Assembly (NCBI GenBank): GCA_036375165.1
Contig: DASUSI010000163.1
Span: forward strand, 8,765-72,764
Direction: 5' to 3'
From: WHSM01 sp036375165
GTDB lineage: Bacteria; Actinomycetota; Actinomycetes; Mycobacteriales; Micromonosporaceae
DNA length: 64,000 bases
Shown: positions 44,656 to 53,227 of the stretch, in pieces
Numbering within the stretch: position 1 is the first letter of the stretch
Layout of the letters: every line of letters begins with the position of its first letter
The notes under the pieces: model-generated
The model's database searches: none
Seen by the model: the letters and a program-made list of their open reading frames with translations, nothing else
What the model was told of the DNA's origin: nothing
Translations under genes and position numbers: made by a program

Positions 44656-46125
44656 TCAGCCGGGCAGCCGCGGCCCCGCCTCCCGCTGCCGGGCGAGCCA
44701 GTCCTCCACCTCGTCGGCCTTGCGGGGCAGACCCGCGGACAGCACCTCCGCGCCGGAGGAGGTGACCAGTACGTCGTCCTCAATCCGGATCCCGATGCCC
44801 CGCAACTCCTCGGGCACCAGCTCGTCCTCGGGCTGGAAGTACAGCCCGGGCTCGACGGTCACCACGTATCCCTCTTCCAGGGTGCCGTCCCGATAATTCT
44901 CCCGCCGGGCCGAGGCACAGTCATGCACGTCGAGCCCCAGCATGTGACCGAACCCGTGCAGGGTCCAGCGACGGTGCAGCTGCATACCTGGATCGAGGGA
45001 CTCCTCGGCGGAGCAGGGCAGCAGTCCCAGAGACTGCAGGCCTTCGGCGAGCACCCGCATGCACACCCGGTCGACCTCGCGGAACCCGACGCCCGGCCGG
45101 ACCGCCTCGATGCCGGCCTGCTGTGAGGCGTACACGATCTGGTAGATCTCCCGCTGCAGGTCCGTGAACCGACCGGAGACCGGCAGGGTGCGGGTGACGT
45201 CGGCGGTGTAGAGGTTGCGGTTTTCCACCCCCATGTCCATCAACAGCAACTCGCCGGGGCGGGTCCGCCCGTCGTTGCGGATCCAGTGCAGCGTGGTGGC
45301 GTGGGCTCCGGCGGCCACGATGGAGCCATATCCGACCGTGTTGCCGTCGTGCCGGGCGCGCAGCCCGAACACGCCGTCGAGCAGCCGTTCGGACACGCCG
45401 CCGGTCGCCGGCAGCACCCGGGCCACGTCCTCGAAGCCGAGGACTGTCGCCCGTACCGCGTCGGCGAGCTGTTCGATCTCCCATTCATCCTTGACCCGGC
45501 GAAGCTCGGACAGCACCGCGGCCAGTTCGCCGTCCCGGTCCAGTGCCTCCTTCTCGGGCTGGACGCCCGCAGGCTCGACGGTCGCGTCCACCAGCGCGTC
45601 GTGGCCGCGCAGCACCCGGGTACCGGCCGGGTCCAGTTCGGACAGCGCCTTCTCCAGGTCGGCCAGGTCGCTGGTCTCGATGCCGAGCAGGGTGCCGCGC
45701 TCGGCGAGCGAGTAGCGCCGGCCGATCCACAGCTCGCCGTACTGCGGGCTGCGGAAGAACTCGTCGGTCTCCTTGGGCGAACGCGGCCTGGCGTAGAGCA
45801 CCGGGTCGTGTCCGTCCCCGTTCGGTCGCATCACCAACACGGCATCCGGGTCGTGTTCCCCGGTGAGCCACACGAAGTCACTGCCCGGCCGGAAGGGGTA
45901 GAACCAGTCGTTGTTGCGTACCTTCTCGGTGCCCGTCGGGATCACCAGGGTCTCCCCGGGGAACGCCGCCGACAGGTGCTCGCGTCGCCGCGCGTGGCAC
46001 GGAGACTGGCCGAGCGGGGCGAGCCCGTCAAGGGTGTGGTCCCGCCAGCCGGTGCGCATGAATTCGAGCAGCGGCTCGGGATACTCCGGGTGGTGAGCCG
46101 GCGTGGTCTGTTCAGGCTCGTTCAT
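44656..46125 (-). CDS. pepP: Xaa-Pro aminopeptidase (aminopeptidase P)
   Basis: Metallopeptidase that removes N-terminal residues preceding proline. The 489 residues comprise the creatinase-like N-terminal domain and the pita-bread catalytic domain. Metal ligands are visible in order: Asp in LLMDMGVEN, Asp in YTADVTRTLP, His in LHGFGHMLGLDVHD, Glu in VVTVEPGLYF and Glu in GIRIEDDVLV. The N-terminal extension (about 40 residues with Pro/His) is usual for actinobacterial PepP. It is divergent from the asparagine synthase gene. Confidence 0.94.
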   Translation of the reverse strand: MNEPEQTTPAHHPEYPEPLLEFMRTGWRDHTLDGLAPLGQSPCHARRREHLSAAFPGETLVIPTGTEKVRNNDWFYPFRPGSDFVWLTGEHDPDAVLVMRPNGDGHDPVLYARPRSPKETDEFFRSPQYGELWIGRRYSLAERGTLLGIETSDLADLEKALSELDPAGTRVLRGHDALVDATVEPAGVQPEKEALDRDGELAAVLSELRRVKDEWEIEQLADAVRATVLGFEDVARVLPATGGVSERLLDGVFGLRARHDGNTVGYGSIVAAGAHATTLHWIRNDGRTRPGELLLMDMGVENRNLYTADVTRTLPVSGRFTDLQREIYQIVYASQQAGIEAVRPGVGFREVDRVCMRVLAEGLQSLGLLPCSAEESLDPGMQLHRRWTLHGFGHMLGLDVHDCASARRENYRDGTLEEGYVVTVEPGLYFQPEDELVPEELRGIGIRIEDDVLVTSSGAEVLSAGLPRKADEVEDWLARQREAGPRLPG

Positions 46126-46253
46126 CTGTCCCGCTCCTTACTGTCCCGGTACGCCCCCCGACGGTATCGCGAGTGCCCTGTGCCACACGGTGTCTGGGAG
46201 CCGGCGCGTGGGCTGCGGCCCTCGGTTCGGTACGGCGTGCGAGGATGACGGAC

Positions 46254-48194
46254 ATGTGTGGACTGCTCACCTTCGTCAGTGCCAAGGGCGCCGCCGGTGC
46301 CCAGCGGCGGAAGATCGCCGAAGCCTTGGAGAACCTGCACCACCGCGGGCCTGACGAGACCGGCGTGGTGGACCTTGGTGACGGCGGTCACGACGATGTG
46401 GTGCTGGCCTTCAAGCGCCTGGCGATCATCGACGTGGAGAACTCCCACCAGCCGATGCACTACGCCGACGGCCGCTACACCATGACCTTCAACGGTGAGA
46501 TCTACAACTACCTGGAACTGCGTGACGAACTGATCCGCGAGCACGGGGCCAGCTTCCAGACCGACGGTGACAGTGAGGTCATACTGGCGGCATACCACCA
46601 TTGGGGCGCCAACGCCGTGAAGCGGCTGCGAGGCATGTTCGCGTTCGTGATCTGGGACCGGCACGAGCGCAAGGCTTTCGGAGCCCGTGACCCGTACGGC
46701 ATCAAGCCGCTCTACCACCTGGTCACCGAGGACGGCGCGTACTTCGCGAGCGAGAAGAAGGCGCTGCTCGCGATCGCCCCCGACCTGCCGGTCGACGCCG
46801 CCGGGTTGTCGCACTACCTGACCCTGCAGTATGTGCCGGAGACCGACTCGCTGCACCGGGGAATCTCCCGGGTGGAGTGCGGCCACTCCTTCGAGTACCG
46901 CCCGGGTGGCGCCGTGACGCAGTCCCGCTACCACCGGGCCACCTTCCGGCCGACTCCGACCGAGGCGCCCGAGGCGCTCTACCGGCGGATCCAGGAGACG
47001 CTGCGGGACAGCGTACGGATCCACATGCGCTCCGACGTGCCGGTGGGCGCGTTCTTGTCCAGCGGCATCGACTCCACCGCGGTGGTGGCGCTGGCCCGGG
47101 AATTCAACCCCAACATCCTCACCTTCACCGTCGGGTACGACGTGCCCGGCTACAGCGAGATCGACATCGCCCAGGAGTCCGCGCGGTGGCTCGAGGTCAC
47201 CACGATCCCGACCAAGATCGGCGCGAAGGAGATGATGGAGTACCTGCCCCGGATCGTCTGGCACCTGGACGACCCGGTGGCCGACCCGGCGCTGGTCCCG
47301 CTCTACTTCGTGGCCAAGAAGGCCAGCGAGCACGTCACTGTGGTGCTCTCCGGTGAGGGGGCCGACGAGTTCTTCGGCGGCTACGGCATCTACCACGAGC
47401 CGTACTCGTTGCGTCCCATCGAGCGGCTGCCCTCGCCGCTCAAACGCGGCCTGCGGGCGCTGTCCCGGCTGATCCCGGAGGGCGTGAAAGGCCGCAGTTT
47501 CCTGGAACGCGGCACCGTCCCGATCGAGGAGCGGTACTACGGCAACGCCCGGATCTTCACCGAGGCCGAGAAGTCGCGGCTGATGCGTTCGTACGACCCT
47601 TCGGTGCGCTACACCGACGTCACCGCTCCGCTGTACGCCGAGTGCGCCCATCTCGATGACATCACCAGGATGCAGTACGTCGACCTCTACACCTGGCTGC
47701 GTGGCGACATCCTGGTGAAGGCGGACCGGATGTCGATGGCGCACTCGCTGGAGCTTCGGGTGCCGTTCCTGGACAAGGAGGTCTTCGACGTCGCGGCGAG
47801 CATCCCGCCGGAACTCAAGGTCACTCCAAAGGGCGGCATCCGCAAGTACGCGCTGCGTCGTGCCCTCGACGGGGTGGTGCCCCCGCAGATCGTGAACCGC
47901 CCCAAGCTCGGCTTCCCGACGCCGACCCGGGTATGGCTCAAGCAGGAGATGTACGACTGGGCGCTGGAGATCCTCACCAAATCGGCAGCCGGTGACCTGG
48001 TGGATCTGGAGTACGCCCGCGGCCTCCTGGAAGCGCACCGTCGCGGCGACGCCGACCACAGCCGCAAGGTGTGGACGGTGCTGGTGTTCTGCGTCTGGTA
48101 CGCGATCTTCGTGGAACGCTCGATCGACCCGCGTCCCGAGCGGGCCGAGTCCGCGCTGCTCACCAAGCCGGTGGTGGGCTCCCTCGTCTCCTGA
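46254..48194 (+). CDS. asnB: asparagine synthase, glutamine-hydrolysing
   Basis: Class B asparagine synthetase of 646 residues that makes asparagine from aspartate, ATP and glutamine. ATG 46254 is chosen over 46245 because it places the catalytic Cys as residue 2 (MCGLLTF), which the N-terminal nucleophile mechanism requires; GAGGA is eight bases upstream. Glutaminase domain 1-210 (HHRGPDE, FNGEIYNY). Synthetase domain has the P-loop GAFLSSGIDSTAV and LSGEGADEFFGGY. The AsnB C-terminus is complete. A role in cell-wall or antibiotic-linked amidation is also known for AsnB relatives. Confidence 0.95.
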   Translation: MCGLLTFVSAKGAAGAQRRKIAEALENLHHRGPDETGVVDLGDGGHDDVVLAFKRLAIIDVENSHQPMHYADGRYTMTFNGEIYNYLELRDELIREHGASFQTDGDSEVILAAYHHWGANAVKRLRGMFAFVIWDRHERKAFGARDPYGIKPLYHLVTEDGAYFASEKKALLAIAPDLPVDAAGLSHYLTLQYVPETDSLHRGISRVECGHSFEYRPGGAVTQSRYHRATFRPTPTEAPEALYRRIQETLRDSVRIHMRSDVPVGAFLSSGIDSTAVVALAREFNPNILTFTVGYDVPGYSEIDIAQESARWLEVTTIPTKIGAKEMMEYLPRIVWHLDDPVADPALVPLYFVAKKASEHVTVVLSGEGADEFFGGYGIYHEPYSLRPIERLPSPLKRGLRALSRLIPEGVKGRSFLERGTVPIEERYYGNARIFTEAEKSRLMRSYDPSVRYTDVTAPLYAECAHLDDITRMQYVDLYTWLRGDILVKADRMSMAHSLELRVPFLDKEVFDVAASIPPELKVTPKGGIRKYALRRALDGVVPPQIVNRPKLGFPTPTRVWLKQEMYDWALEILTKSAAGDLVDLEYARGLLEAHRRGDADHSRKVWTVLVFCVWYAIFVERSIDPRPERAESALLTKPVVGSLVS

Positions 48195-48293
48195 CACCGG
48201 AACGGCCAAAGACGTCAGTCGGACCAGCATCAACGTCCGGGTGCCGCGACGACCACCTGAGTGGACCCGGCTGTCCGATCCGGACACCGCCGC

Positions 48294-49121
48294 TCAGATG
48301 CGGCCGGACAGTTCGGCGTAACCCCGGCGCACCGCGGTCCGGGCCGCGTCCCCCGGAAACGGAGCCTGCCGGGCCACCTGCTCGACCGGGACACCGTCGG
48401 CGTGTCCCTCCCGGATCAGCCACGACAGTCGGGTCAGCGCCTCGTGCTGGACCACGACGAACTCCCGGTCCACGACCTCCCCGTGGCCGGGTACCACTGG
48501 CCCGGTGGCCAGGTGCAGCAGTTCGGCCACGGTGTGCGGCCACTCCAGCGGGTACGAGTCCTCGAAACCGGGTGGTCCCCCCTGCTCCACAAGATCCCCG
48601 GCGATCAGCGTGTCGGCGTCGGGCAGTTGCACCACGAGGTCCCCGGCGGTGTGTCCGCGTCCCAGATGCCGCAGCGTCGCGGACCGGCCACCCAGGTCGA
48701 GCAGCGCTGCGTCCCGGACCGTGCGGTTCGGCGCGACGACCGTCACGTCGAGCAGTTCGGCGGCCAGGTCCGGCTCGGAGTCGGCGTACTCGTCGTACAG
48801 CGTGCGCAGTTGCCTGGCGGGGTCGGACCGTAACGCCGTCGTGGCCTCCTCGTGTGCCCAGATCTGGCACTGTCCGAAGACCTGGTTGCCGTACGCGTGG
48901 TCGAAATGGTGGTGGGTGTTCACCACGAGCCAGGGAAGCGCCGTGACACGGCGTACCGACCGGGCCAGTTCCCTGGCCTGGGATGGCGTGGAAAGCGTGT
49001 CGACCACGAGCGCGAGGGTTTCGCCCACCACAACCGTGGCGTTCACGTCCAGTACCGGGTAGCGCAGCACGTACACCCGGTCGGCGATCTCCCGCCACTC
49101 GCCCAGCGGCTGGCCTTTCAC
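48294..49121 (-). CDS. metallo-beta-lactamase fold hydrolase
   Basis: 275-residue MBL-fold protein. Metal motif VNTHHHFDHAYGN (HxHxDH-type: His-His-His...Asp-His), further His in LGRGHTAGDLVVQLP, Asp in LIAGDLVEQG and His in VVPGHGEVVD. It most resembles glyoxalase II-like or quinoprotein relay hydrolases; the substrate is open. GTG 49121 is favoured by GAGGGA ten bases upstream. The thioesterase gene ends 14 bases before it on the same strand, so they are probably one operon. Confidence 0.9.
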   Translation of the reverse strand: MKGQPLGEWREIADRVYVLRYPVLDVNATVVVGETLALVVDTLSTPSQARELARSVRRVTALPWLVVNTHHHFDHAYGNQVFGQCQIWAHEEATTALRSDPARQLRTLYDEYADSEPDLAAELLDVTVVAPNRTVRDAALLDLGGRSATLRHLGRGHTAGDLVVQLPDADTLIAGDLVEQGGPPGFEDSYPLEWPHTVAELLHLATGPVVPGHGEVVDREFVVVQHEALTRLSWLIREGHADGVPVEQVARQAPFPGDAARTAVRRGYAELSGRI

Positions 49122-49134
49122 GGCAACTGGTCCC

Positions 49135-49521
49135 TCACAATGCCTCGGCGGCTTTTTTGAGGAACCCGTGCCGGTTGACGACCATTCGCTCCACCCGGCC
49201 TTCCGCGACGACGGTGTCGCCCTGCCTGACCGTGACCTCGAACGACAGCTGTTTGCCTTCCAGCTTCGCCAACCTCGCCTCCGCGACCACCACCGCACCG
49301 ACCATCGACGGTGCCAGATGATTGAACTCGACGTACGTGCCGACCGTGGTGGTGTCGGCCGGTAACCGGGAGGCGGTCACCGCGACGGAGGCGGCCTCGC
49401 ACAGGGCAAGGGCCCGGGGCGTCCCCAGTACCGGCACGTCCCCGGAGCCGAGCGTCTGGGCGGTATCGGCATCGCCCACCACGAGTTCGACGCGTGCTGA
49501 CAGGCCAGGTGACAGGTCCAT
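49135..49521 (-). CDS. hotdog-fold thioesterase (FlK-like)
   Basis: 128-residue protein resembling fluoroacetyl-CoA thioesterase-type hotdog enzymes: GSGDVPVLGTPRALALCEAA with the Thr/Glu region, VGTYVEFNHLAPSMVGAVV with the catalytic His position, and GDTVVAEGRVERMVVNRHGF at the end. It likely hydrolyses an acyl-CoA. ATG 49521 is chosen; codons upstream (to 49569) lack coding character. It leads into the MBL gene downstream and lies 28 bases after the end of the PH-domain gene. Confidence 0.82.
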   Translation of the reverse strand: MDLSPGLSARVELVVGDADTAQTLGSGDVPVLGTPRALALCEAASVAVTASRLPADTTTVGTYVEFNHLAPSMVGAVVVAEARLAKLEGKQLSFEVTVRQGDTVVAEGRVERMVVNRHGFLKKAAEAL

Positions 49522-49549
49522 GCGAACAGGGTAGGGCCACGGGTACGGC

Positions 49550-50878
49550 TCAGCCGAGCAGTTCGGCACCGCGTGCCCGGCGCGCCCGGTCGGTCAGTTC
49601 CGCCGCGAGTTGGCGTGCCTCTGCCAGTTCCCGGTGTTGGGCCACGGCGGCGACGGACCCCCCGGCGGTGTCGGCGTGCACGCTGGCCAGGCCGAGTCCG
49701 CGCTGCCATGGGCCCTGCACGATCCGCACGCTCTGGATCCGTACGTACGGGACCAGCGCGAGTTCCCGGGTCAGCAGGCCGGACCGGACCGCGAAGACGT
49801 CCTCGCCGAGCCCGGCGGCGAGCACCCGGTAGCGCAGCGGAACCCGGAACCGGGCCCGTCGGGGCACCGCCACCAGTGGCAGGCCGGCCACGTCGACGCC
49901 GGGCAGGACCTGCCCGATCACCCGTTTCGCGGTGCCCGGATCGGCGACCGGGAGCAGCGTGCCACCACCCGAGAGTTCCCCGTCCCCGCCGGTGTAGCCG
50001 GCCACGTCGATCCGGATCCGCAGCCAGCTCATCGGTCGCCACAGCAGCGGCCAGGTTACCGCCAGGGCCTGCACCCGACCGGGTGGAACCGTCTGGCTAC
50101 GGGTCTCCAGCAGGCCGTGGCGCAGCCGTAACCCGCTGGGGGAGGAGGCCACCGTGAAGCCATAGTCGGCCACCACTCGCCGTACCGGCTGCAGCGCGAC
50201 GCCCACGGTGGCGGTGACCGCACCGATGATCCCGACCAGGCTGAGGTCCGGGTTGACCGAGAAGCTGAACACCGATGCGGCCAAGGCGAACGGCACGACC
50301 ATCGCCTGGGGGGTGAGCAGTTGGCTGCCCAGCAGGTCTCTCTGCGCCACTCGGTGCAGCACCCGCTCGGTCGGCCATCCGTCGGGCTGGGTCACGGCAC
50401 TGGCCGCCGGCTCGTCGCCGGTCCCGTCCCCGGTGGACAGCCGGAGCAGGCGGTCCCGCAACTGGTACGCCTGTGCCACGGTGAGGAACGCCAGCGGAGC
50501 CTCAGTCTTCGCGGCGCCGACAACTTCCAGCCGCAACTCGGCGAGCCCGGTGAGGCGGGCGAGCAGCGGCCGTACCACCTCCACGGATTGCAGCCGCTCC
50601 AACGCGATCGCCCGGGAGCGACGCCACACCAGGCCCTCGTAGACCCGAAGCTCCCGGTTGACCACCTGATATCCGGTGAACCACCAGCTCACCCAGGACA
50701 GCACCAGGGCACCGAGGACCGCCAGCAGCACTGCGAACCCGCCGCGTATCAGTCCCAGCTGCGCGAATCCCTGCAATGAGATCGCGGCCACCACGACGGT
50801 GAACGTGCGCAGCCCTCGTAACAGCGGCGTGAGCGGATGCAGCCGGCGACGGGGCTCGCCGTGGAGCGGGTCCGTCAC
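49550..50878 (-). CDS. bacterial PH-domain membrane protein (YdbT-like)
   Basis: 442-residue protein with two or three bPH2 domains and four TM helices in pairs. Motifs: SWWFTGYQVVNRELRVYEGL, RSRAIALERLQSVEVVRPLL, then TVPPGRVQALAVTWPLLWRP and LVPYVRIQSVRIVQGPWQR. GTG 50878 overlaps the stop of the YdbS-like gene (GTGA at 50875-50878), so the pair is translationally coupled, as YdbS/YdbT are in Bacillus. In Bacillus the pair affects resistance to some antimicrobial peptides; the role here is unknown. Confidence 0.9.
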   Translation of the reverse strand: MTDPLHGEPRRRLHPLTPLLRGLRTFTVVVAAISLQGFAQLGLIRGGFAVLLAVLGALVLSWVSWWFTGYQVVNRELRVYEGLVWRRSRAIALERLQSVEVVRPLLARLTGLAELRLEVVGAAKTEAPLAFLTVAQAYQLRDRLLRLSTGDGTGDEPAASAVTQPDGWPTERVLHRVAQRDLLGSQLLTPQAMVVPFALAASVFSFSVNPDLSLVGIIGAVTATVGVALQPVRRVVADYGFTVASSPSGLRLRHGLLETRSQTVPPGRVQALAVTWPLLWRPMSWLRIRIDVAGYTGGDGELSGGGTLLPVADPGTAKRVIGQVLPGVDVAGLPLVAVPRRARFRVPLRYRVLAAGLGEDVFAVRSGLLTRELALVPYVRIQSVRIVQGPWQRGLGLASVHADTAGGSVAAVAQHRELAEARQLAAELTDRARRARGAELLG

Positions 50879-51369
50879 AACCCCTCCGACCGGGTACGAC
50901 CCAGCGCGGCGAGCCGGTCCCGCAGTCGGGTCGCAGCCTGCGGCTCCAGCCCGGGGATCACGGCGTCGCTGACCGCCGCGGCGGTGTGCAACTGCACCGT
51001 CGCCAACCCGAAGGCACGCTCCAGAGGGCCCGCGGAGACGTCCACGAACTGCATCCGCCCGTACGGCACGATCGACAGCCGCCGAATCATCACGCCGTGC
51101 CGTACCAGTAGTTCCTGCTCGCGCTCCGCGTAGCCCCAGGAGTGGACCGCCCGCACCACCATGACGGCACGAAATCCGAGCAGCGCGACGAGCAGCGCCG
51201 ATGCGGCGGCAGCGGCCGGTCCCGATGCGAACGCCCCCAGCAGCGCCACCCCGGCGAGCAGCGGAACCGCTCCGAGTCCGAGGCCGATCAGCCGGACCCA
51301 CACCAGCTTCCCGGAGACCGGGTGCCAGGAGGTGTCGGCCGCCCAGGGATCGATGCCCGTGCCTGTCAC
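50875..51369 (-). CDS. bacterial PH-domain membrane protein (YdbS-like)
   Basis: 164-residue protein with two N-terminal TM helices (about 25-70) and one bPH2 domain after them (EQELLVRHGVMIRRLSIVPY, then GRMQFVDVSAGPLERAFGLA). It is the first gene of the YdbS-YdbT pair. It lies 10 bases upstream (in genome coordinates, before 51380) of a small gene on the same strand, which may be cotranscribed with it. Confidence 0.9.
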   Translation of the reverse strand: MTGTGIDPWAADTSWHPVSGKLVWVRLIGLGLGAVPLLAGVALLGAFASGPAAAAASALLVALLGFRAVMVVRAVHSWGYAEREQELLVRHGVMIRRLSIVPYGRMQFVDVSAGPLERAFGLATVQLHTAAAVSDAVIPGLEPQAATRLRDRLAALGRTRSEGL

Positions 51370-51379
51370 GCTGGCAAGC

Positions 51380-51619
51380 CTAGGCTGACCCGCTGCGGCC
51401 CAGCGGTTCGACGCTCTGGAGGAAGCCGCGTGCGGCGAGAAAACCGGTCAGGTGTTCGCGGTGGCCGGAACAAGTGAGCCAGGTCTTGCGACGGTCGGGG
51501 GAGTGCAGTTTCGGATTGCGCCAGCGCAGCGCGAATTCGGCTGGCGAGCGGCACCCCTTGGCCGAGCAGATCAGGTGCTGTGCCGGGTCGGTGTCCGTGC
51601 TGGTGTTGTTGCCCTCCAC
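51380..51619 (-). CDS. small Cys/His protein, 79 aa, possible zinc binder
   Basis: 79-residue conserved actinobacterial protein. It has LICSAKGCRSPAEFALRWRN and TWLTCSGHREHLTGFLAARG, giving a C-x4-C plus C-x2-H spacing that could bind zinc. GTG 51619 is chosen because the sequence before it is Arg/Pro-rich with no coding bias; its ribosome site is weak. Function unknown. Homologues are sometimes annotated as acetone carboxylase, probably wrongly. It is followed by the PH-domain pair on the same strand. Confidence 0.7.
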   Translation of the reverse strand: MEGNNTSTDTDPAQHLICSAKGCRSPAEFALRWRNPKLHSPDRRKTWLTCSGHREHLTGFLAARGFLQSVEPLGRSGSA

Positions 51620-52000
51620 CCTGGCATTGTCGCCGCCCGGCGGGCAGCGGTCGTGCCCGGGGAGGCCCGGTACACGAAAAGGACGCCGGGCGGCCACGGG
51701 GGAAGCCGCCCGGCGTCGGTGCAATCGTACACGCGATCAACCGCCACATGTCCACCCGGAGTTGTGGTCTCTTTGGCTGATTCGCGGTGCACAAACCGGT
51801 GGATGTCCACCCACCTGTACGGCTCGTACGTCATAGACCAGTACGTATGGCGCTGAACCTCTCGATGAGGAGGCCCCCGTACCCCTGGATCGGGGTGGCG
51901 TGTGCGGCCTGGCCAATCCATGCGAGGCTTGCAATGGCCGTCTGGGGACGTTCCCGTACGTCCCGGCGGTGGTCCGGACCGTCGAAGCCCTGGAGGCCCC
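51620..52000. other. intergenic region upstream of moxR
   Basis: About 380 bases. It contains the hairpin at 51682-51717 and several GTACG words around 51830-51850. A minus-strand transcript ending at the hairpin and the promoter of moxR on the plus strand are both plausible. No gene with coding character is seen. Confidence 0.5.
51682..51717 (-). terminator. 13-bp hairpin with T-run on the minus strand
   Basis: GACGCCGGGCGGC (51682-51694) pairs perfectly with 51705-51717 around a 10-base loop. Read on the minus strand it is followed by CCTTTTCG, so it would terminate a minus-strand transcript. It lies 63 bases upstream of the small Cys/His gene, so it could end a leader or small RNA starting in 51720-52000. 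Confidence 0.6.
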
Positions 52001-53227
52001 GTGCCAGAAACCACGCCCGCACACAACGCGACCTTGCTGGAAAAGGCGCTGTTCGAGGTGAAGCGGATCATCGTGGGGCAGGACCGGATGATCGAACGCA
52101 TGTTCGTCGCGCTGCTGTCCCGAGGTCACTGCCTGCTGGAGGGCGTGCCAGGAGTGGCGAAGACCCTGGCGGTGGAGACGGTGGCCCAGGTGGTGGGCGG
52201 CTCGTTCGCGAGGATCCAGTTCACCCCGGACCTGGTGCCGGCGGACATCGTGGGCACCCGGATCTACCGACAGGGGGCCGAGAAGTTCGACGTCGAGTTG
52301 GGGCCGGTGTTCGTGAACTTCCTGCTCGCCGACGAGATCAACCGGGCACCCGCGAAGGTGCAGTCGGCGCTTCTGGAGGTGATGGCCGAACAGCAGGTGT
52401 CCATCGGCGGCCGGACCCACCAGGTGCCGCAGCCATTCCTGGTGATGGCCACCCAGAACCCGATCGAGCAGGAAGGCGTCTACCCACTGCCCGAAGCGCA
52501 GCGGGACCGGTTCCTGTTCAAGGTGCTGGTTGGCTACCCTTCCGACGTCGAGGAGCGGGAGATCGTCTACCGGATGGGCACCAGCCCGCCGGAGCCGAAC
52601 CAGGTGTTTGCTCCGGAGGACCTGCTGCGGTTGCAGCGCAAGGCCGACGAGGTGTTCGTGCACAACGCGCTGGTCGACTACGCGGTCCGACTGGTGCTCA
52701 GTACGCGCGAACCCGCGGCGCACGGACTCGGGGAGATCGCGCCCCTGGTGCAGTACGGTGCCAGTCCCCGGGCTTCGCTGGGGCTGGTGCGTGCCAGCCG
52801 AGCGTTCGCTTTACTGCGCGGCCGCGACTACGTGCTGCCCCAGGACATCCAGGACCTGGCTCCGGACGTGCTGCGACACCGGTTGGTGCTCTCCTACGAC
52901 GCGCTCGCCGACGGGATCCCCGCCGAGCAGGTGGTGACACGGGTGCTACAGGCCGTACCGCTACCGTCGGTCACGCCTCGGCAGAGCGCGGAGGGACGTG
53001 CCACGGGTGGTGCTCCGACAGTGCCACGGTCCGGTGGCTACGGGCAGCCGCCAGCCACGTCGCCCGCCGCGGTGACATCCCAGGCCCGTCCGGCGCAGCC
53101 GGTGAAGGCGGTGCCGTTCGGTCCACCGGCACCCGCCTCCGGCGTACCCACGTCAGGGGCTCCCACCTCTGGCGCACCCGCCTCGACGGTGCGTCCCGCC
53201 CAGCCCGGCAACGGGCCCATGGCGTGA
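52001..53227 (+). CDS. moxR: MoxR-family AAA+ ATPase
   Basis: 408-residue MoxR ATPase. Walker A is GVPGVAKTLAVE, Walker B LLADEINRAPAK, sensor 1 MATQNPIEQEGVYPLPEAQ, and Arg fingers follow in AQRDRFLFKV. A Pro/Ala/Gly-rich tail of about 75 residues (SGAPTSGAPAST) ends the protein and is not part of the fold. GTG 52001 follows GGAGG by four bases. MoxR proteins act as chaperones for partner proteins with von Willebrand (VWA) domains. Its stop overlaps the DUF58 start (GTGA), forming a coupled moxR-DUF58-VWA operon, as Rv1479-Rv1481 in mycobacteria. Confidence 0.95.
   Translation: MPETTPAHNATLLEKALFEVKRIIVGQDRMIERMFVALLSRGHCLLEGVPGVAKTLAVETVAQVVGGSFARIQFTPDLVPADIVGTRIYRQGAEKFDVELGPVFVNFLLADEINRAPAKVQSALLEVMAEQQVSIGGRTHQVPQPFLVMATQNPIEQEGVYPLPEAQRDRFLFKVLVGYPSDVEEREIVYRMGTSPPEPNQVFAPEDLLRLQRKADEVFVHNALVDYAVRLVLSTREPAAHGLGEIAPLVQYGASPRASLGLVRASRAFALLRGRDYVLPQDIQDLAPDVLRHRLVLSYDALADGIPAEQVVTRVLQAVPLPSVTPRQSAEGRATGGAPTVPRSGGYGQPPATSPAAVTSQARPAQPVKAVPFGPPAPASGVPTSGAPTSGAPASTVRPAQPGNGPMA

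Noticed and set aside
46122..48287. 721-residue minus-strand open frame across asnB
   Set aside because: It is antisense to a clear asparagine synthase, rich in His/Arg/Gly, and has no family motif. High-GC DNA often leaves such frames open.
51787..53223. Plus-strand frame extending the DUF58 gene upstream through moxR
   Set aside because: The upstream part is in a different frame from moxR and has no similarity. The GTG at 53224 overlaps the moxR stop as expected for coupling.
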